This document shows, in pieces, positions 35,380 to 44,242 of a stretch of 64,000 nucleotides of DNA (position 1 is the first letter of the stretch; every line of letters starts with the position of its first letter). A model generated the notes under the pieces. That model saw only the letters and a program-made list of their open reading frames with translations. It searched no databases and was not told the origin of the DNA. A program made the position numbers and the translations under genes. This DNA is from an uncultured Bacteroidota bacterium (GTDB lineage Bacteria; Bacteroidota; Bacteroidia; B-17B0; Aurantibacillaceae), in NCBI GenBank assembly GCA_903834765.1, contig CAILKE010000078.1, forward strand, positions 1 through 64,000, written 5' to 3'.

Positions 35380-35952
35380 ATGATTTTATTAAAAACATAT
35401 TTTAAACATACTTTCTTATTCACTTTACTATTTTTAGCCTCTATAGGGCTATACAGTCAAACGAAAGCAAAAGACGGTAAAGAGTTTCCTACACCAAAAG
35501 ACATTAAAAATTTATTGTTTTATGTGCAACGAACTAACAATATAAACACGCTTATTTATCAATTAAATTATACAGATAAAAACGAATTAAATGAAAAGGA
35601 ACCACTAAAGATTAATTGGAAAAATTATAATACCGACGGAAGCACAGAATCACTAAATGCTATTCAAAAAAAATATGCTTACGGAATAGAAACGCATGTG
35701 TTAGATTCAGTAAAAAAAACATTCTACTTTAATTTTGTTTCGTACAAGAAAAAACAAATTTTCATTATTAAATCGCCGATTGATAATAAATACGAGGCTT
35801 TTGCAACTATTAATAATAAATTAATGACGGTAACTCGAATTTATATCCATATTGAAGGGGGTGCTTTTTGGACACCGAAAATAAAATACATTGATGTGTT
35901 TGGTAAATTGCCAACTAAAAATGAAGAAGTAGTTGAAAGAGTTATACCATAA
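35380..35952 (+). CDS. Secreted DUF4833 protein
   Basis: A 190-residue protein with a signal peptide (about 1-27, ending GLYSQ). The mature domain matches the DUF4833 pattern seen in Bacteroidota: FPTPKDIKNLLFYVQRTNNINTLIYQLNY, then INWKNYNTDGSTESLNAIQKKYAYGIE, and a beta-rich end with YIHIEGGAFWTPKIKYIDVFG (all cited in part, about 35-180). The function of the family is not known. It starts 87 bases after the transferase gene and has its own -7 box. Confidence 0.85.
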   Translation: MILLKTYFKHTFLFTLLFLASIGLYSQTKAKDGKEFPTPKDIKNLLFYVQRTNNINTLIYQLNYTDKNELNEKEPLKINWKNYNTDGSTESLNAIQKKYAYGIETHVLDSVKKTFYFNFVSYKKKQIFIIKSPIDNKYEAFATINNKLMTVTRIYIHIEGGAFWTPKIKYIDVFGKLPTKNEEVVERVIP

Positions 35953-35993
35953 CTCTTTTTTTATATCACACCTAAATTTAAAACGACAACACC

Positions 35994-36485
35994 ATGGTAA
36001 ATATTAGAGTAGGATTTGGATACGATGTGCATCCTTTAGGCGAAGGACGAGAACTATGGTTAGGAGGTATTAAATTAGAATTTGATAAAGGTTGCGTAGG
36101 ACATAGTGATGCCGATGTATTATTACATGCGATCTGCGATGCCTTGTTGGGCGCGGCTAATTTAAGAGATATCGGTTTTCATTTCCCTAACGATAATCCT
36201 AAATATAAAGGAGCCGATAGCAAGTTATTACTAAAAGAAGTTGTAGACTTATTATTAAAAAATGGTTATGGTATTGGAAACGTTGATGCTACCTTGAGTT
36301 TAGAAGCTCCAAAAGTAAATCCACATATTACTGCTATGCAAAACGTATTGGCTCCTATTATGAATATTACACCGAATGATGTTTCTATTAAAGCTACAAC
36401 AAACGAAGGCCTCGGTTATATAGGCAGAGGCGAAGGTGTGAATGCTTATGCGGTAACTTTGATTTATAAATTGGATAAAAAATAA
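35994..36485 (+). CDS. ispF: 2-C-methyl-D-erythritol 2,4-cyclodiphosphate synthase
   Basis: IspF cyclises CDP-methylerythritol 2-phosphate in the MEP isoprenoid pathway. The protein is 163 residues (family about 157-165). Zinc ligands lie in GYDVHPL (Asp and His at 10-12) and GHSDADVLLHAICDALLGA (about 36-54). The C-terminal region NEGLGYIGRGEGVNAYAV (about 139-156) is also diagnostic. The ATG at 35994 is 41 bases after the DUF4833 stop. TAAATTTA 13 bases before the ATG is a possible -7 box. It converges with the PH-domain gene four bases away. Confidence 0.97.
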   Translation: MVNIRVGFGYDVHPLGEGRELWLGGIKLEFDKGCVGHSDADVLLHAICDALLGAANLRDIGFHFPNDNPKYKGADSKLLLKEVVDLLLKNGYGIGNVDATLSLEAPKVNPHITAMQNVLAPIMNITPNDVSIKATTNEGLGYIGRGEGVNAYAVTLIYKLDKK

Positions 36486-36489
36486 TTTT

Positions 36490-37032
36490 TTATCCCTTCA
36501 TCTTATTTTTAATTTCAATCAATTCATTTTTAATATCCATTAAAAGCTGAGTATCAGATGATGACGAACTTGATGGAATAGCTAAATTATTTTTTTCGTT
36601 TATTACTTTTTCGCGTTGCAATAAAATATCAGTTTTAAAACTCTCCGCATCATTAATTCCCAGCATACTCATCATATTTTGATTATGGTTACCTCCCCCA
36701 CCACCAGCGGTTTCTATCTTGATAACCGTTAAGCCGAAGTAGCGCAAAATAGGGCCTCCCATAAACGATAAGTCTTGAATGTTTTCGACAGGAATTGTTT
36801 TTTCGATATGCAAGATTAAGCCTTTTGAAAATTTCAAATTTTTGTTTGTGATCTGACAAGATAAGGTCTTGAAAAACTTCCCACTCATCCATTGTCCTAG
36901 CCCAAATATCCATATCGGAATAAGGAGTATGCCAATAACACTAGTAAATAAAAAAAACAATACAACAAAGAAAATATAGGTCTTGACTTTGGGATTAAAT
37001 GTAGCTTCTCTTAAAATAATTTCTTCTTTCAT
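36490..37032 (-). CDS. Membrane protein with bacterial PH domain (YdbT/bPH2-like)
   Basis: A 180-residue protein with two close transmembrane segments (about 18-48: FFVVLFFLFTSVIGILLIPI) followed by a bPH2-type domain (about 55-110: CQITNKNLKFSKGLILHIEKT, VENIQDLSFMGGPILRYFGL). A glycine run and a serine run (SSSSSS near 155) lead to a C-terminal coiled coil. The function of such proteins is unknown. It is the last gene of the M16 / glycosyltransferase / PH cluster, two bases after the glycosyltransferase stop. Confidence 0.8.
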   Translation of the reverse strand: MKEEIILREATFNPKVKTYIFFVVLFFLFTSVIGILLIPIWIFGLGQWMSGKFFKTLSCQITNKNLKFSKGLILHIEKTIPVENIQDLSFMGGPILRYFGLTVIKIETAGGGGGNHNQNMMSMLGINDAESFKTDILLQREKVINEKNNLAIPSSSSSSDTQLLMDIKNELIEIKNKMKG

Positions 37033-37034
37033 AT

Positions 37035-38165
37035 TTATAGGTTTTTATACAAATCAATGACTTCGTCCACAAAAATTCTCCAATCGTATTTTTGTTTTTC
37101 TTGCTTCATACCTTCAGTAAACATTGGCATTCGATGATTATTAAAATAATCCTTGATGCGTTCCGCAATGGCTTTACCATTAGGTTCTACCACGTAGCCT
37201 GCTTTTAGGTGAGGAATAATTTCTCCTAAGCCACCTACATTAGTCACAAGGGTTGGTACTTCGAAGTGAAACGACACTTGCGTTACACCACTTTGAGTAG
37301 CTGTACGATATGGCAAGGCTACCAAGTCAGCTGCCGAAAAATATAATTTTACATCTTCGTTTGCAATAAATTTTGCATGTAATATAACTTGATCCTGAAT
37401 CTGATATTTTTCAATCAAATCTAAATAAGGTTTTTTGTCTTCGTAAAATTCCCCAGCAATTAATAACGTAATATTTGGATTGTCTTTCAATTCATTGAAT
37501 GCGTCCAACAACATATCCAAGCCCTTGTATTTACGAATCAATCCAAAAAACAATACTAAATTAACATCATCGTTAATCCCTAATACTTTGCGAGCATCTG
37601 ACTTATTAAGCTTTTCTCCAAAGGACGTATATAACGGATGTAATAAATATTTCTTATGCTTCGTCGTCGTGAAATTCTCTAAATCTTTCATGACAGCTTT
37701 ACTCATCGTTACAAAACCATCACAACTCTTAATGAAATACTTTGCAAAAGCTGCGTCTCCAATTCGTTTTTCGTGTGGGATAACATTATCGGTGATTGCC
37801 AATACTTTTATACCACTTTTACGAACCATACGCGCAATACTTCCTAATGCAGGGCCCATAAAGGGAATCCAAAAACGAAAAACAATGAAATCAGGTTTTT
37901 GTTTTTTAATGAAATTGGCTGTTTTAATCCACGATAAAGGATTTACCGAATTAATAAGCGTATGAATCTTAATGTGTTTAGGAGCAACTCCTGTTGTATC
38001 AAATTGTGTACTCCCTGGAAATAAAAAATTGGGGTACTGCAAACTATATGAAATAATTTCGCAATCGTGTCCTTGTTCGTTAAACGCAGTGCAGAACAAT
38101 TCGTCGAACGTTGCTAAACCACCACGCAGTGGATAAGCAGGGCCTATGATAAAAATTTTCGCCAT
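37035..38165 (-). CDS. Family 4-like glycosyltransferase
   Basis: A 376-residue GT-B glycosyltransferase. The N-terminal domain begins AKIFIIGPAYPLRGGLATFDE with the glycine-rich acceptor loop. The C-terminal GT4 nucleotide-sugar domain (about 190-360) contains LVLFFGLIRKYKGLDMLLDAF, TLLIAGEFYE and SAADLVALPYR, and the E-rich HFEVPTLVTNVGGLGEII. It should build an envelope or extracellular glycan; donor and acceptor are not predictable. It starts 11 bases after the M16 gene stop on the same strand. Confidence 0.9.
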   Translation of the reverse strand: MAKIFIIGPAYPLRGGLATFDELFCTAFNEQGHDCEIISYSLQYPNFLFPGSTQFDTTGVAPKHIKIHTLINSVNPLSWIKTANFIKKQKPDFIVFRFWIPFMGPALGSIARMVRKSGIKVLAITDNVIPHEKRIGDAAFAKYFIKSCDGFVTMSKAVMKDLENFTTTKHKKYLLHPLYTSFGEKLNKSDARKVLGINDDVNLVLFFGLIRKYKGLDMLLDAFNELKDNPNITLLIAGEFYEDKKPYLDLIEKYQIQDQVILHAKFIANEDVKLYFSAADLVALPYRTATQSGVTQVSFHFEVPTLVTNVGGLGEIIPHLKAGYVVEPNGKAIAERIKDYFNNHRMPMFTEGMKQEKQKYDWRIFVDEVIDLYKNL

Positions 38166-38176
38166 AGAATTCTAAA

Positions 38177-39460
38177 TTACTTTTTCCCTACAACTAATTC
38201 AATTAAGTCTTTTTCTTGTAAGTACTTATTAGCTAAATCTTTTATTTCTTGAGGTGTTACTTTTTTTACGGCATCAAAATATTTTTCAAAATAATCATAA
38301 CCCAAATCAAATTCCCAAATCGCTTTGAATTTATCTGCTAGTGAATATGGCCCATCCACACTACGTAAGAACTGACCTAATACATAATTACGCACCGTTT
38401 CTAATTCATCTTCATCCACCAACTCTTCGCGTAAGATTTTTATTTCTTTATAAATTTCTTCTAAAGTTTGTTTCGTTACATCTGTTCCGACTTCCGTAGC
38501 AATAAAGAAATAACCTGCATGCACCAAAGAAGCTAAGCCACTTCCGATTCCATATGTATAGCCTTTATCTTCTCGAATATTGGCCATTAAGCGTGATCCA
38601 AAGTATCCACCTAAAATGGTATTCAATACTTGAAATTTAAAATAATCAGGATGTGTTTTATTAAATAGTGTACGTCCTATTCTAATTGCAGATTGTATCG
38701 CATCAGGTTTATCTATGAAGTGTTTCAGCTGTGTTGTCGTATTCAATGTCACTTCAGGTGTATTGATTTTACTGGCAGTTCCCCAAGCGTCTTTCCCGAA
38801 AAAATTATTTAAAGACTCAATTAAATTATCAGGTAATTTACCCGAAGCAACAATGGTACAATTGCCCGATTGGTAATGTGATCTATAAAACGCTTTAATC
38901 GTATCAATGGTGATCTCATCAAAACTTTCTGTTTTCACTTCTCTACCATAAGGATGATCTTCGCCAAATAATAATTCAGAAAAGCGACGACGTGCTAAAA
39001 CATTAACCTTTTGAGAGTTTACTAAATGTTTTTGTTTTTTATTAGACAAATAAATCTCGAATTCATCCTTTGGAAACGTCGGATTTTTGATAATATCCTC
39101 TACATAATGTAAACTCTTATCTACAAATCTATTTAATGAAAATAATGCTAATGAGGAAAAATCTTGTTCAACAGAGCATTCGAAAAAGGATCCAAAAAAA
39201 TCAATGTTATCCGATAGCTCATTTGCTGTATAATGTTTAGTGCCAGTTTCTAATAAATTATTGGCTGCAGATGCCAATAATGATTGTGACTGATAATACA
39301 TACCCGCTTTGAATAAAAATTCTATTTTGGTTAATTCTTGCGAGCCACTATTGATAGTATATACACAAATACCATTATCCAATTTAGATAATTGAGCTTG
39401 CGGAATATGAATGGTATCAATGGTTTTAAATTCGGGAGCTAATTTTCTGTTTAAAGTCAT
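38177..39460 (-). CDS. M16 family peptidase-like protein without the zinc motif
   Basis: A 427-residue protein with the two-domain fold of M16 (pitrilysin/processing peptidase) proteins: IEFLFKAGMYYQSQSLLASA near 45, SHYQSGNCTIVASG near 193 and NTILGGYFGSRLMANIREDK and YGIGSGL in the second domain (about 278-305). The catalytic HxxEH is absent: the expected helix reads SAANNLLETGTKH. It therefore resembles the non-catalytic partner of M16 pairs, as in Sphingomonas-type heterodimers. No catalytic partner gene is adjacent. No signal peptide. It heads a three-gene cluster with the glycosyltransferase and PH gene, and a -7 box lies four bases upstream of its ATG. Confidence 0.88.
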   Translation of the reverse strand: MTLNRKLAPEFKTIDTIHIPQAQLSKLDNGICVYTINSGSQELTKIEFLFKAGMYYQSQSLLASAANNLLETGTKHYTANELSDNIDFFGSFFECSVEQDFSSLALFSLNRFVDKSLHYVEDIIKNPTFPKDEFEIYLSNKKQKHLVNSQKVNVLARRRFSELLFGEDHPYGREVKTESFDEITIDTIKAFYRSHYQSGNCTIVASGKLPDNLIESLNNFFGKDAWGTASKINTPEVTLNTTTQLKHFIDKPDAIQSAIRIGRTLFNKTHPDYFKFQVLNTILGGYFGSRLMANIREDKGYTYGIGSGLASLVHAGYFFIATEVGTDVTKQTLEEIYKEIKILREELVDEDELETVRNYVLGQFLRSVDGPYSLADKFKAIWEFDLGYDYFEKYFDAVKKVTPQEIKDLANKYLQEKDLIELVVGKK

Positions 39461-39464
39461 GGTT

Positions 39465-39472
39465 TAAATTTA
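39465..39472 (-). promoter_or_regulatory. -7 box four bases before the M16 gene
   Basis: Palindromic TAAATTTA, then AACC and ATG on the minus strand. Confidence 0.45.
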
Positions 39473-39523
39473 CAGAAAATTTAGGGATGAAATGAAGAAA
39501 ATTAGAAATTGTAAATGAAATAA

Positions 39524-39865
39524 TTAAATTTGATTTTTCATTTTTAATAACTGCTCTTTAATGCTTTTTAGCTTTTCGATCACTTCTACTTTTACTTGAT
39601 CAGATTCTTTCAATCCTCCCTTTAGCTTATCTTTAGCGCCTTGCAGCGTGTACCCTTTTTCTTTTACGAAATGAAAGATGTGCTTAAAGTTTTCTATATC
39701 TTTTTTAGTAAAAAGACGATTTCCTTTTTTGTTTTTTGATGGCGAGATGATGTCAAATTCTTTTTCCCAAAAGCGTATCAAAGATGTGTTTACATCAAAC
39801 ATAGTGGCAACTTCGCCAATGGTGTAAAATAATTTTTCGGTTTCTTTTTCTTCTAATAAAGCCAT
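39524..39865 (-). CDS. MerR family transcriptional regulator
   Basis: A 113-residue protein with an N-terminal MerR winged helix: FYTIGEVATMFDVNTSLIRFW (about 13-33), then EKEFDIISPSKNKKGNRLFT and KKDIENFKHIFHFVKEKGYT. A short C-terminal helix follows (KLKSIKEQLLKMKNQ). No effector-binding domain is present. In Bacteroidota a similar MerR protein often lies near an M23 or M16 gene; here it is just upstream of the M16 protein, 63 bases apart. The target is unknown. Confidence 0.92.
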   Translation of the reverse strand: MALLEEKETEKLFYTIGEVATMFDVNTSLIRFWEKEFDIISPSKNKKGNRLFTKKDIENFKHIFHFVKEKGYTLQGAKDKLKGGLKESDQVKVEVIEKLKSIKEQLLKMKNQI

Positions 39866-39869
39866 TATT

Positions 39870-39877
39870 CAAATGTA
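39870..39877 (-). promoter_or_regulatory. -7 box four bases before the MerR gene
   Basis: TACATTTG, then AATA and ATG on the minus strand, a full match to TAnnTTTG. Confidence 0.55.
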
Positions 39878-39983
39878 ATTAACAGATTGAAAATTAAGCT
39901 TAAACTTTTTCAACAAAAATGCTTAATGAATTAACATTTTCTTTAGATGAAAGGCATAGGTAAAACTTAAATCATTTATCAAT

Positions 39984-42344
39984 TTACTTTTTATCGCTCG
40001 CTACTTCAAAAGGAATTGTTAATGTTTCCCCCTTATCATCAGATATTGTAAGCATGTGTTTACCTTTAGCTGCAGTTATACCTAATTGATGTATGTCTTT
40101 TGTTGTTCCAACCAAAGCTCCATCAATATGCCAAAATACTGTGTTTGACGGAGATCGATGTGCAATTTCAAAAATTGTTTTCCCTTGTTCCCCATTTAAT
40201 TCATAAGGAATATAAATGACTGTCCCAGCTTTTGGATAAATCATTTCCATTGATTTTTCTAATTCAGGGACACAGCCACTTTTGAATGGTGGTAACGTTT
40301 TATATGTTGGATTTTTTGTTTTATAATAATATTCCTGCACAGGCGGCAACTCAAACCACGAAATCGTTTTCATTTCCATAGGCGATACACAAGCATCCGT
40401 AACTCTGTATTGACCTGTAAAATCAACATGTATGGGCTTATGGTATTTGCATACAATTGCTGCATTACTGTTTTTTGGAATCCATTCTTTTTTTGTTTCA
40501 TCACAATACATAGAAGCTAAACAGCCACTTTGTTTACAAACAACTACCTGTTTCATATCAGATATAGGCATTTTAAACCAGTTCGTTTTTGGAAGCGTTC
40601 CAAACAATTCAAACAAAATAGGTGCGGCTGCGGATAAGCCTGTTAATCCAGGGCGACCCTCTCCGTCTGCATTTCCAACCCACACGCCTACCACATAATT
40701 TCCTGAAACACCAATGGCCCATCCATCTCTAAAACCAAAACTTGTTCCTGTTTTCCATGCAATTTTTTGAGCATTACCTAAACGTTGCCAACTCGCATCG
40801 ATGTCGGGTCTGCCAACCTCAGCCATGGCTTCAAATGTAAGCCATGCGGCAGATGCAGCCATTAAAGGCTCGTCATTAACTTGATGATCAGGTTGATTTT
40901 TTTTACTTTTTAAATACGTTGGTTTATTCCAATCGCTATCCATATAAAGCTTGTTACCGTTATACCGATTTACAACCCTAGCCATACTTGCATAAGCCGA
41001 ACACATGTCCCATAATTTTGATTCGCCACCACCAAGGATTAATGATAATCCATAATTATCTGCAGAGCGATTCATCGATGTTAAACCTATTTGTTGCAAA
41101 CGATCTAAAAATTTTTCGATGCCATATTGTTGTAATAATTTAACGGCCGGTATATTCAAACTCCTTGATAATGCTTGTTTTGCTGGCACGGCACCGTCAT
41201 AAGTGAAATCAAAATTTTGGGGCACATAGCCTGCTATTTGAGTAGGTATATCTGGCACCAACATACTAGGCAACAATTGTCCGTCGTTTAACATAAAGCC
41301 ATATAAATAAGGTTTCAATAAACTACCCGTACTGCGATTTGCTATAATCACATCTACATCTTCACCGTGTGGTTCTTTATCTTTTAAGGGTGTATTACCA
41401 ACATATGAAATCACTTCGTTTTTTTTGACATCAATAATTAATGCGCAGAGATTGTGAATATCATTATGTTTAAAATGACTGGCATGCTTTGCTAAAATAT
41501 CTAAAACCTTATTTTGCAACTCAGATTGTATGGTGGTACTAAATTCATTATCGATTGGATACTCTGTCACCGCTCTATTTAATAAATGCCTTGCATTATT
41601 TGGCAACGGAAAAGGTTTTAATGGCAATGGTTCCCGAATGGCTAACTGATAGGTTTCTTCAGTAATATGATGTAAGGTATGTAGTTTATACAATAATTTA
41701 TTTCGCTTTGATTTTAATTTGTCTTGATTTTTCCCTGGATAAATCATAGACGGCGCATTAGGCAATACAGCTAAAGTAGCGCACTCAGCCCACGATAAAT
41801 TAGAAAGCCCTCTCCCAAAGTAACGCCAAGAAGCAGCCTCAATACCCACGACATTAGTCCCAAACGGTGCATGCGAACAATAAAGATTTAAAATTTCTTG
41901 TTTAGAATAAGTCAATTCCAAACGCAACGCCAAAACTAACTCAATCATTTTTTCGTAATAGGTACGTTGTTTGTGTTTACGAATTAAACGCACCAATTGC
42001 ATGGTAATTGTACTACCACCACTCACTACCTTTCCGGCTTTTCTGTTTTGTTTAAAAGCTCTCCATATCGAAGCGGGATTGATGCCGGGATGATAATAAA
42101 AGTATTCATCTTCAAATGCTAAAATAGATGTTGCAAATTTTTGATTAATCGTTTCGCTCTCTGGAAATCGCCATTGTCCATCACTTGCTATTTTAGCAGA
42201 TAATAATTTTCCTTCGCTATCATTCAATACAACTGAATAAGCATCTTTAAACAAAGGCTTAGGCAGACATAACAAAAACCAAAGCACCAGTCCCAAAACA
42301 AAGACCAATACTATAAGTTTTTTTTTATGTTGTAGTAATTGCAA
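39984..42344 (-). CDS. pbpC: Penicillin-binding protein 1C
   Basis: A 786-residue bifunctional peptidoglycan synthase. One N-terminal transmembrane helix (about 9-28) precedes the GT51 glycosyltransferase domain, which has FEDEYFYYHPGINP (about 71-84) and GGSTITMQLVRLIRKHKQRT (about 104-123). The transpeptidase domain has STGSLLKPYLY (SxxK, about 334-344) and WKTGTSFGFRDGWAIG (KTG, about 529-545). The C-terminal ~100-residue PBP1C-specific domain includes IYPKAGTVIYIPYEL. The start is TTG at 42344, as there is no ATG that keeps the signal anchor. PBP1C is normally a secondary synthase. Confidence 0.95.
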   Translation of the reverse strand: MQLLQHKKKLIVLVFVLGLVLWFLLCLPKPLFKDAYSVVLNDSEGKLLSAKIASDGQWRFPESETINQKFATSILAFEDEYFYYHPGINPASIWRAFKQNRKAGKVVSGGSTITMQLVRLIRKHKQRTYYEKMIELVLALRLELTYSKQEILNLYCSHAPFGTNVVGIEAASWRYFGRGLSNLSWAECATLAVLPNAPSMIYPGKNQDKLKSKRNKLLYKLHTLHHITEETYQLAIREPLPLKPFPLPNNARHLLNRAVTEYPIDNEFSTTIQSELQNKVLDILAKHASHFKHNDIHNLCALIIDVKKNEVISYVGNTPLKDKEPHGEDVDVIIANRSTGSLLKPYLYGFMLNDGQLLPSMLVPDIPTQIAGYVPQNFDFTYDGAVPAKQALSRSLNIPAVKLLQQYGIEKFLDRLQQIGLTSMNRSADNYGLSLILGGGESKLWDMCSAYASMARVVNRYNGNKLYMDSDWNKPTYLKSKKNQPDHQVNDEPLMAASAAWLTFEAMAEVGRPDIDASWQRLGNAQKIAWKTGTSFGFRDGWAIGVSGNYVVGVWVGNADGEGRPGLTGLSAAAPILFELFGTLPKTNWFKMPISDMKQVVVCKQSGCLASMYCDETKKEWIPKNSNAAIVCKYHKPIHVDFTGQYRVTDACVSPMEMKTISWFELPPVQEYYYKTKNPTYKTLPPFKSGCVPELEKSMEMIYPKAGTVIYIPYELNGEQGKTIFEIAHRSPSNTVFWHIDGALVGTTKDIHQLGITAAKGKHMLTISDDKGETLTIPFEVASDKK

Positions 42345-42425
42345 AAAAGATAACGCTAATTCCGACTTAAATTTAAGAAGAAGTATTTATGTATCTGTAA
42401 TATAAACGTTGGTATTTTTAAAAAA

Positions 42426-43124
42426 TTAAACCGTTATCTGCGACATCAATTCTTTTAATTCAAGCTCTGTTAAATCACGCCACTCGCCTATTTTCAGCTT
42501 AGCCAATTTTATATTCATCACACGCACACGTTGTAATTTGATCACTTGATAATCGAACTCATTACACATACGACGGATTTGTCGGTTTAAACCTTGAGTA
42601 AGCGTAATTCGGAATACACGTTTAGTGCCAGGTTCCATAGCTACTTTACAAGGTTTGGTTTGTTCGCCATGTATTTCTATACCTTGAGAAATTTCATCTA
42701 AAAATTGTTTTCGTACAGGTAAGTTTAACGTAACGATGTATTCTTTTTCGTGCTCATATTTGGAGTTACCAATTTTATCAATCATTTCAGAATGATTAGT
42801 TAATAAGATCAATCCTTCAGAATCCTTATCTAATCTGCCAATTGGATAAATTCGCTGAGGATGGTTAATTGCATCAATAATATTATTAGCAATTTTTTCA
42901 GACGTACATTCTATGCCTTTAGGCTTATTGTAAGCAATGTAGGTTGGTACAAAGGCAGCTACTTCTAGCTTCTTACCATCAATCATGACAACATCGCCTT
43001 CTTTGAATTTAGTAGTAAAATTGGCAATCTTTCCATTTACTTCCACGCGTTTTTCTTCTATTAAGTCGTATGCTTTTCTGCGGGATGTATAACCTGAATG
43101 CCCAATGTATTTATCTATCTTCAT
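42426..43124 (-). CDS. rluF: 23S rRNA pseudouridine synthase RluF-like
   Basis: A 232-residue RsuA/RluB-family enzyme. The N-terminal S4 domain (about 1-50) has KIDKYIGHSGYTSRRKAYDLI. The catalytic domain has the motif IYPIGRLDKDSEGLILLTN (Asp near 100) and the C-terminal LNRQIRRMCNEFDYQVIKLQR, matching RluF, which makes pseudouridine 2604 in 23S rRNA. A second member of the superfamily with a long tail is at 47.7 kb. A perfect -7 box lies four bases before the ATG. Confidence 0.9.
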   Translation of the reverse strand: MKIDKYIGHSGYTSRRKAYDLIEEKRVEVNGKIANFTTKFKEGDVVMIDGKKLEVAAFVPTYIAYNKPKGIECTSEKIANNIIDAINHPQRIYPIGRLDKDSEGLILLTNHSEMIDKIGNSKYEHEKEYIVTLNLPVRKQFLDEISQGIEIHGEQTKPCKVAMEPGTKRVFRITLTQGLNRQIRRMCNEFDYQVIKLQRVRVMNIKLAKLKIGEWRDLTELELKELMSQITV

Positions 43125-43128
43125 CTTA

Positions 43129-43136
43129 CAAAACTA
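43129..43136 (-). promoter_or_regulatory. -7 box four bases before rluF
   Basis: TAGTTTTG, then TAAG and ATG on the minus strand, a full match to TAnnTTTG. Confidence 0.5.
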
Positions 43137-43210
43137 CTGATTTTATAAGGGAATACATAGTGTTTAGTATTATTATTGCTATACAAAAAAAGCTTTAAAA
43201 TAATAAAATT

Positions 43211-44239
43211 CTAAACAAATACTATATCCTTATCTCTTTTAGCCACTATCTTCCCTACTTTTGCAACAAATTGATTTTGTTCTTTTAAAAATAAATCCAT
43301 CGTTTCTTCTTGCTCAGCACTTACACTAAACAATAGGCCTCCAGAGGTTTGAGGATCACAATAAAAAATAAAATCTAAATCAGTCATTCCCTCAATGTGT
43401 TTCACCTGGTCATTGTAATTACGCGTTGTATTATCAGGAAATACAAATTGTTGCGCAAAACCTTTTGCAGACTCTATCAGTGGTAACGATTGTTTTTGAA
43501 TAACCGCTGATAATCCACTGTTAGAAAGCATTTCGAGTAAATGTCCTGCAAATCCAAAACCAGTTACATCCGTTATAGCATTGACATAAGAAAGTGTTCC
43601 TAATTTTTCACCTACCGAATTCAAATTGGTAGTGTGTTCCAATAAGGTTATATAATCCGACTCATTCAATAACCCTCTTTTAAGTGCTGTACTCAAAACA
43701 CCTATGCCTAAAGGCTTTGTAAGATATAATACATCATTTTCTTTAACCGAATTATTTCGTTTCAAATGTTCTTTTTTAACGATTCCAGTTACAGCCAATC
43801 CAAATAAAGGTTCCTGAGTATCCACACTATGTCCGCCAGCTAAAGGAATACCTGCTATTGAGCAAATAGCCTGCGCACCTTTTATAACTTGTTGTGCAAC
43901 GGCCGTAGGAATTTTATCTACCGGCCAACCTAAAATAGCCACTGCCATTAGGGGCTTACCGCCCATCGCATAAATATCGCTAATGGCATTTGTTGCCGAA
44001 ATTTTACCGAAATCAAATGCATTATCTACAATAGGTGTAAAAAAATCAGTAGTACTAATAATGCAATTACCATCTTCTAATTCAAAAACAGCTGCATCAT
44101 CTTTCGTTTCATTACCCACTAATAAATTAGTAAAGGTTAAGTCTTGTTTACATCCACTCAATATCTCCTCCAACACAGCAGGTGCTATTTTACAGCCACA
44201 GCCTGAGGCTTTACTAAATTGCGTTAATTTTATTTCCAT
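43211..44239 (-). CDS. selD: Selenide, water dikinase (selenophosphate synthetase)
   Basis: SelD makes selenophosphate from selenide and ATP. The 342-residue protein begins with the N-terminal motif KASGCGCKIAP with cysteines at 14 and 16; position 14 is the site that is cysteine or selenocysteine in the family, and here it is an ordinary cysteine codon. ATP-binding stretches are DDAAVFELEDG (about 47-57), TTDFFTPIVDNAFDFG and NAISDIYAMGGKPLMA (about 84-99), with AGGHSVDTQEPLFGLAVTG near 140. It lies three bases downstream of mnmH on the same strand, an operon for selenouridine synthesis. No selA or selB is in the window. Confidence 0.97.
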   Translation of the reverse strand: MEIKLTQFSKASGCGCKIAPAVLEEILSGCKQDLTFTNLLVGNETKDDAAVFELEDGNCIISTTDFFTPIVDNAFDFGKISATNAISDIYAMGGKPLMAVAILGWPVDKIPTAVAQQVIKGAQAICSIAGIPLAGGHSVDTQEPLFGLAVTGIVKKEHLKRNNSVKENDVLYLTKPLGIGVLSTALKRGLLNESDYITLLEHTTNLNSVGEKLGTLSYVNAITDVTGFGFAGHLLEMLSNSGLSAVIQKQSLPLIESAKGFAQQFVFPDNTTRNYNDQVKHIEGMTDLDFIFYCDPQTSGGLLFSVSAEQEETMDLFLKEQNQFVAKVGKIVAKRDKDIVFV

Positions 44240-44242
44240 ATT

